Origin: Gymnothorax reevesii
Lineage: Eukaryota > Chordata > Actinopteri > Anguilliformes > Muraenidae
NCBI GenBank assembly: GCA_029721435.1
Contig: CM056573.1
Location: 125,513,447 to 125,577,446, forward strand
Direction: 5' to 3'
DNA: 64,000 nucleotides
Program-made: the position numbers and the translations under genes
In this document: in pieces, positions 1 to 9,841 of the stretch
How positions within the stretch are numbered: the first letter of the stretch is position 1
Layout of the letters: each line of letters opens with the position of its first letter
Notes under the pieces: model-generated
The model's database searches: none
What the model was told of the DNA's origin: nothing
The model's input: only the letters and a program-made list of their open reading frames with translations

Positions 1-57
1 AAACAATCAATGTTACTCACTTGACCAGTCAGTGGTAATAATGTTATGGCTATATAT
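1..57. repeat. Terminal fragment of a Tc1-like transposon
   Basis: The stretch containing GTCAGTGGTAATAATGTTATG followed by a TATATA run closely matches the right end of the better-preserved Tc1-like relic ending near 22,641, which has GTCAGTGGTCATAATG. Only the end is present and the rest would lie left of the window or has been lost. The assignment rests on this internal match and on my recollection of the terminal inverted repeat of this fish Tc1 family. Confidence 0.5.
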
Positions 58-674
58 ATGTCCTTCAGTTTTCTCGACAGCTGTTTATCCAATTGACTTC
101 ATACTTGGAGAATGTCACGCTGAGAAACCAAGGAAGCACAGTGTTGAGTGTGGCTGGGCAGTTTTGGAGAAATTTAGAAAAACACTGCAGGTAGCAGCAC
201 TGGAGTTCAAGCAGTCGATCCACCCTGAACGGGGACGTTTTGAACAGGCTCTGCACTAGTTAAATGGTGCCATTTACAAGCAAATTTTATCCATTTGGCT
301 TTCATTACCATGACTTTGTCTTGTCGCCCCAAGTCCTCAGTCCTATCAGATGAGCTGCATGTAAGTTTTGTAGAAATGACTTCAGACAGATGATACGGTC
401 TCCGGAGCACAATGAGATGCACAAATCCCCATCAACTGGGAACATGGCAATCAAGAGCATGCCCCTGCACAGCGTGCATTCTCCTTCTTATAATTAATAA
501 AATTTTCTTGTGCAAGAACTGAATGCCAGTTGCTTTTTCAGCCAATAATGATTTCTCTCTGAAGTTTCTGGCTCATTGGTGAAGTTACTGGTGGCTAATT
601 ATTCCTGGAGAACAGATCTCAAACTCAAAGACTTTCTAGAGGGCAGAGGCCTCTTGAGTTTGTGAGCTGTGTTT
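58..674. other. Unassigned sequence
   Basis: No convincing gene, RNA gene or repeat boundary is visible. Open frames are short and unlike any family I recognise. Confidence 0.5.
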
Positions 675-699
675 TGTGTGTGTGTGTGTGTGTGTGTGC
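675..699. repeat. (GT)n microsatellite
   Basis: About twelve uninterrupted GT dinucleotides are followed by imperfect TG-rich sequence. Confidence 0.9.
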
Positions 700-789
700 A
701 TGTTTGCGCGCCTGTGATTGTGTGGTTGTATGAAAACACGCATTTCTGAGAAGTGATCATTTTCCATGGACGACAGAAAAATTCAGGCA

Positions 790-1110
790 CATTCATGCAT
801 GCACACTTAAATGTCCAAACACAGATTCAACACTCACATGCACACAAACACCAGTGTAAATACTCACAATTTCATGCACTCACATAAACTTTCAAGCTCC
901 CATAAACACTTAATTGTCCACACAACTGCTCACACTTTCAGTTGTAAACTTAAGGATGCACACTCACACAAACATAAGTTCATACATATTCATGCACACA
1001 CAGTCGTAGGTGTTCATGGACTTGGCATGCATGCTCACACCCACATGGAAGCTCATTAACACACGCTGGCATGCATCCATGCTAACACGGCCACATGCTA
1101 ACATGGACAC
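790..1110. repeat. Degenerate CACA/CATG-rich simple repeat
   Basis: Words such as CACTCACA, CACACAAACA and TTCATGCAC recur irregularly over about 300 bp. It reads as a decayed minisatellite derived from a CA-rich microsatellite. The frames open across it are low-complexity (His/Thr-rich) and are not treated as genes. Confidence 0.6.
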
Positions 1111-2190
1111 GCTCGCAAAGAGGTGCACGGCATCTGTTTTTAGATGTAAACCTGTGAAGGTCTCTGCAGATTTGGCCTGCCAGAGGCCTGGTTAGCACCC
1201 AGCGTTAGCATTACCATGGTAGAGAGAGAGGAGGCAAAGAGGCGATGTGAGGCAGTAACCAAAGTGGCATCCCAATGACAGTATGGGACACAGCACCCCT
1301 ATTCACCTGACTCCTGTCTTGTGTCCATAATTTGCCTAACTGAAAGCCATACACTTTCTGTTAAGCTCCGCTGCCTTCTTGTCCGCTTTGCGCTCTACGT
1401 CGCAAGCCTTGCTTCGTTTCTGAGGTCAGGAAGGGATGGTGGGGGGCAGTAGGGGTCGGAGCGTGTTAGCAGGAATCATAATCACATGACCAGCACTATC
1501 GCCGGGACTGAAACAGAGACAATGAGGGCCCAACTCAGGCACTTGTTCCCTCAGTCAATGAGCCTGCTTAGTCAAAGATCTAGTGCATGTGGGGAGAGAC
1601 GGGAATGAAAAAGTGAGAGCGAGAGAGTCACTGTTAGCAGGTGTTTTGTCACGGCAGTAATTTGCATGTATTGAGTTCCTGGGCTCAGCCTAGGTTAGAG
1701 AAAATCACGCAGGTCACGGTCTTGATTTTTATCAGCGGAAACGCGCAGAACGAAGAGCATTGCGGTGCTGCGATAATGGGTTTTAGCTATCCCGCTAATC
1801 GGAATGCTACGCTACGCTACAGAGGCTAGAGCGCAACTCCACATTTAGAATCAACAAAACCTGGTACCGAGGGGCTGTCGGAGCGACTGCATTCAAATTG
1901 GACCGGCGGCCATTTTGTGTGCTTCGTGTGGGTAGTTGGTGGTGGGTGGGGAAGGGGAAAACGTCTGCCAACTGCCACTTAGAATGCATCAGAAACGACA
2001 GCGCTGGAAGAGACCTGAGGGGTATTTGACGGATGTCGCTGTGTACTGATATGGTGGCGCAGAAGACACGACTGTTATGTGTTTCCCATAAATAATTTCC
2101 CTGGTCTGCCTCCTGCTGTCAGTCTCCAGTTGAGTTTGTAACTGATTACCTTTAATAGACAGGGGAGGGAGTGACTGTCAAATGTTAGAC
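1111..2190. other. Unassigned sequence
   Basis: No gene or repeat family is recognised. A short GCTAC repetition occurs near 1806-1820. Moderately GC-rich patches near 1380-1500 and 1900-1960 lack coding signatures. Confidence 0.5.
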
Positions 2191-2475
2191 TCATCTATCC
2201 ATCCGTCATCTGGTGTCCTTATTCCCGGTCAGGGTCGGGGGGTGTGAGCTGGAGCCTGTCGCAGCACCCATTGCCAGCTTCATGCACCATTTACTCACAA
2301 GCTTATACCTACGGGCAATTTAGTCTCTTTAATTAGCGTGACGTGCATGTCTTTGAACTGTGGGGGGATATTGGAGTACCTTGAGGAAACCCACGCTAGT
2401 GCAGAGAGAGAACACGCAAACTCTGTACAAAAAGGCCGGATTTGAACCCACAACCTTCATGTCTTGAGACAACAG
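2191..2475 (-). repeat. SINE-like dispersed repeat, copy 1 (antisense)
   Basis: The segment follows the familiar fish repeat running from ATCCATCC through GAGCTGGAGCCTGTC, GGGCAATTTAG, GTGCATGTCTTTGAACTGTG and GGAAACCCACGC to GATTTGAACCCA. Read on the minus strand the last motif resembles a tRNA B-box. Three more copies lie near 6,207, 35,072 and 52,229, all in the same orientation. It is diverged and has no clear target duplication. Confidence 0.65.
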
Positions 2476-2589
2476 TACAACTACAGTGGCGGTTTGTGAA
2501 TGTGATCGCGAGTAATGTTAGGTCAACCATAGATTCTAGTCGCCAATCGGCAGAATGCTCTTCCTTTCACTCAATATAAAATGACAGGG

Positions 2590-2661
2590 GCTAAATGAAC
2601 TCTAACACAGTGGCTATGGGTCCAGCTGGGATCAGATGTGCTCTGTGTGAGTTCATTTAGC
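2590..2661. repeat. Imperfect inverted repeat (hairpin)
   Basis: GCTAAATGAACTC at the left is complemented by GAGTTCATTTAGC at the right, a perfect 13-bp pair, with further partial pairing inside (ACACAG with CTGTGT) around a loop of about 35 nt. It could be a tiny MITE or a chance hairpin. Confidence 0.5.
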
Positions 2662-3108
2662 ATTGAAGGTATTGCTGTGTTAGTTATAGGGTAGCGCTGC
2701 TTCCCAGAGCAGCCCACAGAGAGGGCATGGAGATCTCACATTAAAGGTCTGGCGCATATTCTGTATAAAAACTCAATCAAAAATTGATGAAGCTACAGTT
2801 TTTATTTTATGAAACATTGTGGCACACAGATTTATGTAACATTGTGACACACAGATTATCTATTAGGAATAAACTGCTTTGATTCATGCACGTGCTACAT
2901 TGTTGCACACAGATTCACAAATAAAACTACATGATATGTGTTACATTGTAGGAAACGCAATAACGATTCGGGCAAGAACTATAATTTCACATGTTTACAT
3001 CTGAGCACACAAAACAGCTGCTAGAATTTAGTCTATTACTGTCTGGTGTCACATTGTGCCAACCACAATTAGGCTAAAATATACCATGCTCTATTTTGAG
3101 CCCAGTGT
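2662..3108. other. AT-rich unassigned sequence with a short recurring motif
   Basis: ACATTGTGGCACACAGATT, ACATTGTGACACACAGATT and ACATTGTTGCACACAGATT occur near 2814, 2840 and 2898, giving a weak degenerate repeat. No coding potential is evident. Confidence 0.5.
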
Positions 3109-3345
3109 CATCCTTACTCATCATATAGTGACACTACCTGACCAAGTATCGATATACTACAACGAAAAAGTAGGATTATTTAAAATCCTTATTAACATTA
3201 GTTTAAAATGATTCCTACCCCAAAACTCCTCACTCTTATCAGGAACCCAAACCCAAACCTCAAAGGAGGAAGGCAAGAGCCTCCTTTTTCATTGTATAGT
3301 GACACTTGGTCATGATGTAGGGTCACTATATGATGAGTGTGGATG
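3109..3345. mobile_element. Palindromic MITE-like element
   Basis: The left arm (ACTCATCATATAGTGAC from 3116) is matched in inverted orientation by the right arm ending GTCACTATATGATGAGT at 3338. Similarity continues inward for about 60 bp, through GACCAAGT and GAAAAAG. The centre is short, non-coding and pyrimidine-rich. Long imperfect arms around a small core are typical of a foldback MITE. No target duplication was convincing, so the superfamily is open. Confidence 0.65.
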
Positions 3346-5234
3346 AGAATGTGTTGCTATTTTAACATCTAGAATAAACGTTCGGAGTAAAACTGCTGTC
3401 TTATTTTGGCAGCAAAGGGAGTAGCTGAGATAATTATTCCTCTTCATTCGAAGTACAGCTCCCTTGGCTGCGGTGTTAACAGAAGGATCTCACTCATCTC
3501 ATTGCACAAGCTCAAAGACAATAATTAGATATGCTTAAAAGAGATATTAAATGATTAAGAGATGAAAAGCTGATGACTAAAAATGATTACGTTTACAATT
3601 TAAAGCATCAAAACAAGAGACAGCCAATTAATTAATATGCTAAATGATGGTTGCTTTTTATAAAATGTGGCCATAGTAACTGTGGCTCAGAATGGATAAT
3701 GTAATGAAATGACAGGGCACAGTGACATCTAATTAAATGAAGACAAATTGAAAAACTGAAGTGATAGAACCGTAACGAAATAAATGCAAACTCGATAATG
3801 AATTTAATGAAAATAGGTAACAGTATATGGGTTGATTTACAAATTTTTACCGCTCCCATATTCATAAGTAGAGACCCCCTGTTGACCATCAGAGTGCCCA
3901 CAGTCTGAATATCATATTTTGCCCATATACTTTTTGGTTGGTCATTCACACATGTATAAAATCTACACCAGAAAATCTATCTGCATGACCTGCTCTTCTT
4001 ATATCTAGAATTAGGCAGACGGAGACAAGCAGAGCACATACCCTGAGGCTCAAACACAATTAGTATAAAAGTTAATATGGGCAAAACAGTTTGCCACATC
4101 AAAACAAATAATATGAACAGTGATTGGTCATGAAGCTGGTTATGCACCATTGGCTGTCTTATTTGCATTGGTGTTCACTTGGCACCTCAGCATCCTATCT
4201 TAAAAGCTCATCTTTGGGGCATTACTTTTGCAGTGAAAAAGCTTGTATTTTCACCGCGCATTTGAGAGGAGAGTCCATACGGTAATACTGTGTCTCTTAA
4301 GTCTATTGAAGAGATTGCAGAAATCATGAAGCACGGGGTCTCCGAATATGACTGGGACCTCAAGGCAAGGAGCAAAGTGGAGGTTAAAAGCATGCTAAAG
4401 GAACACCGTTAGGTCCAGTGAAAGGACTGGAGAGACATTAGATGCTGGTCAATCAGTCCTCTGCTTTCATGTGTGAAACTTCTAACATCAAACAAGGGAC
4501 TTCTTTCTCAGTGTTGAATATCTACCATGCTGGGACCTCTCATTCTCTAGGAACCACTCGCAATAAATTAAGAAAATTATGGTGAATAATAATCCTTTAG
4601 CAGTAAAATTTCTGTGAAACATTCACCGTTCCAAAGCACACAGTATATGACCTCAAGTGATATTGCTGAGACTCATTTTTTAGACCTCATATTCAATATC
4701 ATGCTTTCATTGAAGATTACCATCTGCTCATTTTAAAGCAGTGCATTTATGCAGTGCATTTTCATGAAAATACACCTGTGATCTTTGCTGGTACGCCAAG
4801 GGCATCTGATATGTGCAACTCTGTTGCAGCCTTCTATTTTCATGAAAGTCACATCCCAAAGTGACCTGTGTTTGGGGTGACCAGTGCATTTTCATTTCAT
4901 AATTTCATAAAGCCTTTACAGGAAGCATATATAGAATGACACTAAGCAAGGCATTTTTGTTATTGAATAAAGAGTAAACATGTCTAAATTAATTTTACAT
5001 TTTTAGCTGCTTGGCTGATGCTCCCTGAGTGGAACAAAACACTCTATGCTGTGTTAATATTACAGCACTGACAAAACATTACAGTAACACTGTGAAAACA
5101 TTCTACACTGGGTCTATTTCAGAGCCATATAAAAATTCCAGATCCTCAGCATTTGTTATCCCCTGCTACAAAGTGAATGGAGATACAAGAATGAGCGTTG
5201 TACTCCTGCATGTCTGACTGCCTGTCTGTCAGTC
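3346..5234. other. AT-rich unassigned sequence, possible conserved non-coding DNA
   Basis: There is no gene and no obvious repeat. Between about 3370 and 3830 the sequence is AT-rich but compositionally complex, with several TAATTA/ATTAAT homeobox-type cores (for example ATAATTAG near 3522 and AATTAATTAAT near 3626). This is a weak hint of a regulatory element. Several other TAAT motifs occur near 4,560-4,620. Confidence 0.35.
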
Positions 5235-6030
5235 TGTCAGCCTTTTTTTCCCAGACCAGAATTTCTAAATCGTTCAATATCTCCCTATGAAATCTGATAT
5301 GTGTTTGCATCTTATAGTCTAGATGTCCCTTTTCATTCCTCTGTGCATTGAACTGTCTGTCTGTCCCGCCAACGCATTTTGTTTACAGACCAGATATCAG
5401 GCATCCCGTTCTTTTCCGGACCAGAACTCAAAACCTTCAATATTTCTTGTCAAAATTTTATATATGGACATATCTTATCATGTAGATGTGCCTTTTCACT
5501 CCTCTGTTCATCCTCGTGCCCTTCTGTCTGACCATCCAGCCAGGGTTGGGTTCAATTACCTTTTTCAATTACAATAACAGTAATTGTAATCAATTACTTT
5601 CATAATTGTAATTCAAATTTTTTTTAAAATTTTTTTACTGAAAAGTAATTGTAACTCCTGTCCAAAAAGTAATTGTACTTGTATTTGTAATTACAATTAC
5701 AATCAATTGTAATTGAAAAAAAAATTATTAAACCCAACCCAGCATTCACCTCATTTTGTTTCAGGGCCAGATATCAGCCATCCATCCTGTTCTTTTACCA
5801 GCCAGAACTCCTAAAATATTCAATATTTCTCATCAAAACTTGATATATGGTTACACCTTATTTTGTAGATGTGCCTTTTCATACCTCCATCCTTCCTCCT
5901 GTTCGTCTGTTTGTCCCTCCACCGTTTTTGTTTCCAGGTCAGATATCAGCCACAGGCCTTATCAGCCATGGCAAGGGATTTCAGTATCTCATGCTCTTTC
6001 CAGCTGGTCTTATTGATGTATTGAAGGTAA
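5235..6030 (+). repeat. Tandem-like repeat, about three diverged ~140-bp units
   Basis: Units recur with CAGATATCAG near 5393, 5768 and 5939, each associated with CAATATTTCT and TAGATGTGCCTTTTCA-like blocks and CTGTC/TGTCTG-rich stretches. The second unit is separated from the first by a MITE at 5541-5742. No protein is encoded with confidence. Confidence 0.6.
5541..5742. mobile_element. hAT-like MITE
   Basis: The element starts CAGGGTTGGGTTCAATTA and ends AACCCAACCCAG, giving inverted termini, and its interior is AT-rich with many TAATTGTAATTACAATT palindromes. The flanking octamers CATCCAGC (left) and CATTCACC (right) agree at six of eight positions, consistent with an old 8-bp hAT duplication. 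The CAGGGTTGGG terminus is typical of fish hAT derivatives. There is no transposase. Confidence 0.65.
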
Positions 6031-6206
6031 AGCAATTCGCTAAAGGGTAAGAGAGATCTGAGCACCACGGAGGCTCTAAGCCCAGAATGCAGTGTGTTAC
6101 CCATTATGTTTCCTCAGGGATTCCTACATTTTTCTCATTGGTTTCATCTCATAAAATATAATACAAAAATCTTCTGTCCCATAAAATCACCACCAGAATA
6201 TGCGCA

Positions 6207-6530
6207 TCCATCCATTATCTAAACCGCTTCTTCCTCATCAGGTCCTGAGGGAGCTGGAGCCTGTCCCAGCTGACTATGGGTGACAGACAGGAACACATCC
6301 TGGACAGCTTTTTAATCCATTCATGCACACACTCATACCTATGGGAAATTTAGCGTCTCCAATTAACCTGACCTGCATGTCTTCATACAGTAGGAAGATA
6401 CTCAGAAGAAATGCACATAAACACATGAAAAACATGCAAACTCCAAACAGAAATGTCCCCAAGGCCAGATTCAAATCCACTTCTTCCTTGCGGTGTGGCA
6501 GTTATGCTACTCAGAATGCTATTGTGCAGC
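6207..6530 (-). repeat. SINE-like dispersed repeat, copy 2 (antisense)
   Basis: CATCCATCCATTATCTAAAC, GAGCTGGAGCCTGTCCCAGC, GGAAATTTAGCGTCTCC, CTGACCTGCATGTCTTC and CATGCAAACTCCAAACAGAA follow in the same order as in copy 1. The 3' part is altered. An A15 run at 6587-6601 lies just beyond. Confidence 0.7.
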
Positions 6531-6709
6531 CCAAAAACATGCTTAAGTTATTCACTTCAGATTTATGGACTCACACTGGATCACTCAAAAAAAAAAAAAA
6601 AATGCCTGTCTTGTTTGTTAATGCATCAGGGGGTTGGGTAACACAAGGGGTGGTGAGTCAGGACGGGAGTCGGCAGGTGGGTCTGATAAGATGGAAATGA
6701 AGTCAATAT

Positions 6710-6768
6710 GTGTGTTTTCGGTGTGTAAATGTGTGTGCGTGTGGGCGTGCATGTGTGTGTGTGCGTCT
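6710..6768. repeat. Imperfect (TG)n microsatellite
   Basis: TGTGTG-rich sequence is interrupted by CG and AT dinucleotides. Confidence 0.75.
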
Positions 6769-6880
6769 TTTTACAATACTGGGTAACAAAAGTGTGACTG
6801 TGAAACAAGTAAGAAAATGTGAATTCATATTGAATGTCAAAAGTCATCATCACTGCTTACGGGTAACGTCAACTGTACAA

Positions 6881-7193
6881 TTAACCCTCTATTAACCACC
6901 ATAGCATATCTGCTACATAAAGTGAAAGGGTTAACAGCCTGGACACCCTGCTGGTTTTGTTTCTTATTGGTAAATAAACATTTGAGAATAACTTGAATGG
7001 TCCGTCACTTTAAGTTTTCCATTCGCATTACTATTCAATGTTGCAGCTCTGCTACATTTTGGAAAGGTGAGCCAAAGGGTTGATTTTTTATTTTTTTTAC
7101 TATTTTTCCAAATATTGGCCCATAATCAACATATTTGCCTAGGGAAATGATTTTTACTCTGTTGGAAAGGTACTTGGGTTAACAGAGGGTTAA
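6881..7193. mobile_element. TTAA-flanked MITE (piggyBac-like)
   Basis: The element lies between TTAA at 6881-6884 and TTAA at 7190-7193. Inside these, CCCTCTATTAACCA at the left faces GGGTTAACAGAGGG at the right, so the inverted repeats agree at 12 of 14 positions. The interior (about 300 bp) is non-coding. TTAA target duplication with short inverted repeats fits piggyBac or Kolobok derivatives; piggyBac is preferred only on general prevalence. Confidence 0.7.
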
Positions 7194-7238
7194 TTCATGT
7201 GATATTTTTTCGGATGTTATTCTTAAGCATACCTTTCT

Positions 7239-7690
7239 GTCATGGTTTGTGTATGTGCCTTTTGCTTTCTTTGTTACTCTCGTCCCCTTGGATTTTTCAC
7301 CCAGCTGGCTAATTATTCTTGGGCGGTGCTTCCCCGGAGTCTATACAAGCCGGAGGTCGCCACGCCTCCTTTGCTGGAGTGTCTGCTTTTTAGTTATTCG
7401 CCTCAGCTGAAGATATTTGTAGTCAGGGTTAGTTTAATTCTTATATTCTCTATTATTTCTGGGAAGCTCTGCTTCTTTAGGTATTTTCACGCACTATTGT
7501 GTGGTGCCTTCTTTTCTCGTTTGTTGAGATTTATTTTTCTCTATTTAGGCGCGCATTGTTTCTGGCACTTAGTCGTTTCATGCTTTCAGAAACGCGAAGG
7601 AGTCTTGCTCCTTCAATTTCTTCTATCACTTTCTGCTGTGCTAGGCTCCGGGCTTGGTACACCTCTGCCTGCCGACGCATCTGAACTCCA
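7239..7690 (+). repeat. Solo-LTR-like dispersed repeat B, copy 1
   Basis: It begins TGTCATGGTT and shares with 19,971-20,655 the ordered blocks CTCGTCC, ACCCAGCTGG, GGCGGYGCTTCCCC, a TATA-like stretch (GTCTATACAAG here, CTCTAAATAAG there), CACGCCTCCTT and CAGCTGAAGAT. A GC-box-like patch before a TATA-like box about 25 bp upstream of a conserved block suggests an LTR promoter. Frames open in it are not conserved between the copies, so I do not call a gene. Confidence 0.55.
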
Positions 7691-8668
7691 CTCTACTAAC
7701 CTTTACACCTTTCATCATGATGGATATGGTGGAAAATGGGTACGAATTAATCCGTCACTGCATGATAAGAAATCACGCTATAATCCCAAATTATGAAATC
7801 CATAACGCAAATTACACAAAGTCATGAAAATAGAGGTCAGTAACACCTTGCGTTGTGGGAGGATGGCCAATTGCTGAATAATGATCAAGAGTAAGGATGG
7901 ATTCAGACGATGTTTATCATTATTCCCTTTTCACTTCACTGTCGTTGCTGCATACAAAACTGTGGACACGAAAGGTACAGTCCTGGAAATCAGCTGACTC
8001 ACAGCAGCACACGGGAAAACTTTCATTGCCAATAAAATGCGTGCACTGAGTCATTCCATTGGACATGGAAAAATCAATAAATTGATGCATCTAATCAAAG
8101 AGTAAAATGTAAAATGTGTCTTCACCAACAGCCGTGATTTTTATTATTTGAGTTAATATTTTTTTTAAATCAGCGGAAATTATCGGTCAAGAAATTGGTT
8201 TATCGGCGTAAGGAAAGTCAGTTCTTCTGTGGAGTTGCAGTACATTTCAGCGGTGCCACTCACTTGAGACCTGCCTGTAGCGGTAACTGTCATTAGCACA
8301 GCAGACACTTCAGGCAATGACCGAAACCATATAATTTCAGTCTGATACCGTCCTATGTTCTGAAAAGAAAAGTTTTGGGGAATTTATTCACTGGACTGAG
8401 AGTAAATAACTTATGGGCAAATGCACAAGATACGTCATAATTTTAATTTCCCACATCCTTTTTGATAAAACCTTATTTTTGATGTCACATTTCGGTGTCA
8501 TTATTAGAGCCAAAGATCATTTTAATTCTTTTAGTTAAAAAAAAAAAGTTTTATCCTAATTATATCTCTTATGCGTGCTAAACAATGAATTAACTGCATC
8601 AATAATTATCTGCTGGTAATAAAACAATGAACAACAACTATCCCTGAAATCTCTCCTGTTTTGTGAAA
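7691..8668. other. Unassigned AT-rich sequence
   Basis: No family or gene is recognised. Confidence 0.5.
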
Positions 8669-8679
8669 ACACACACACA

Positions 8680-8723
<44 letters not shown>

Positions 8724-8732
8724 AACACACAC
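8669..8732. repeat. (CA)n microsatellite
   Basis: Nearly pure CA repeat with a few AAAC interruptions. Repeat A begins immediately to its right. Confidence 0.95.
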
Positions 8733-9841
8733 TGTCATGGTTATGGTTTTTTGTCTTGTTTATGTTCATGTTTATGTTCAGGATCTGTGTTCATGATTTT
8801 GTCTTTGATTTATTCTTTATGGTTAGTGTTATCCTCAGGTTTTTAATTCATTCTATTTCTCAGTTCCATTGCACTTGTCTCCCCTGTCTTGTGATCTACT
8901 TGGTTCAGTCCGTCTTCACGGTCTGTGTATGCACTTACTTCGGGTGATTTAAGTGAATTCTGGTGTTTAATGTATTCCTTTGATTCTCGTTTACTTCCTT
9001 CGCCTTACTGTTCTGATTACTAACAAAACTAACATTTGTATTTTGTATCATTATCTACTAACACAACTAATCCATGTATATAGATTACTAACTTACTAAC
9101 GAGCACTCTAGTTTAACCTGTAAAGTTGCACCGCTACTAATTAATACTAATTCCCTCTCAGCAATCGTTCAGCTCTACCGGTCTCCCCCTGCGTTTCTGT
9201 GAAATCTCTCGCACGTGCTTAATTACTTTCCTGCGATCGTTATCTGTGCACTTAGAACTCCCTGACCGGAGCGGCTTAAATGTCACTGGCTGTCTGTGTG
9301 ATTCCCGTCCATGTCCTGGCTTTCGCCAATTTTTGTGGTTAGGGTTTCCCCCATGTGATTCTCCCATTATAATTAGTCTGATCCAGCTCCCTGCATAGCA
9401 TGTGACTTCTCTCCCATCTATTTAAGAGTCCTCACTGCAGTGCTGACTTTGTCACGACATTGATCAATATTACTTTGTGCAGAGTGCTGTGTATGCCATT
9501 GAGTATTGTTTTTCTTCGACTGGTTTGTCTGACTCCAATTCTTGCCATAGCCCTTCTTGTATAATTTTGTCTTTTTGGATTTTGACCCATTTTTGTATGA
9601 CTACGATTTCTGTGTTTGGATGCCCTGTGTATGACCCTTGGCTCTGTTCATCGACTACGACTTTTTGCCTACCGTCTATATACCTCTGCTCATCTGTTTT
9701 TCTGGTTCTGACCCCTGCCTGTCTAGTCAACACTGTTTTTGGATTTCGTATTGTGGCTTGGCAATTCTTGTGTTTTTTTACTTTGACTCGGACTTTTTGG
9801 ATTTCTATCTCTTGCGTGTGGTTCCTGAACGCTACGTCACA
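8733..9841 (+). repeat. Solo-LTR-like dispersed repeat A, copy 1
   Basis: It starts TGTCATGGTT directly at the end of the CA microsatellite and ends GCTACGTCACA directly before more CACACA, so it appears inserted in the microsatellite. It shares many ordered blocks with 36,509-37,693: CCTTCGCCTTACTGTTCT, ACTTACTAAC, TCCCTGACCGGAG, TTTCGCCAATT followed by TGTGGTTAGG, TTAATTAGTCTGATCCAGCT, GCATGTGACTTC. A TATTTAAG box lies near 9419. TG...CA ends, about 1.1 kb length, a promoter-like box and no conserved ORF suggest a solo LTR. Confidence 0.6.

Noticed and set aside
7242..7796. A 184-codon open frame rich in hydrophobic residues
   Set aside because: It lies in dispersed repeat B, is not open in the second copy at 19,971-20,655, and has no recognisable domain.
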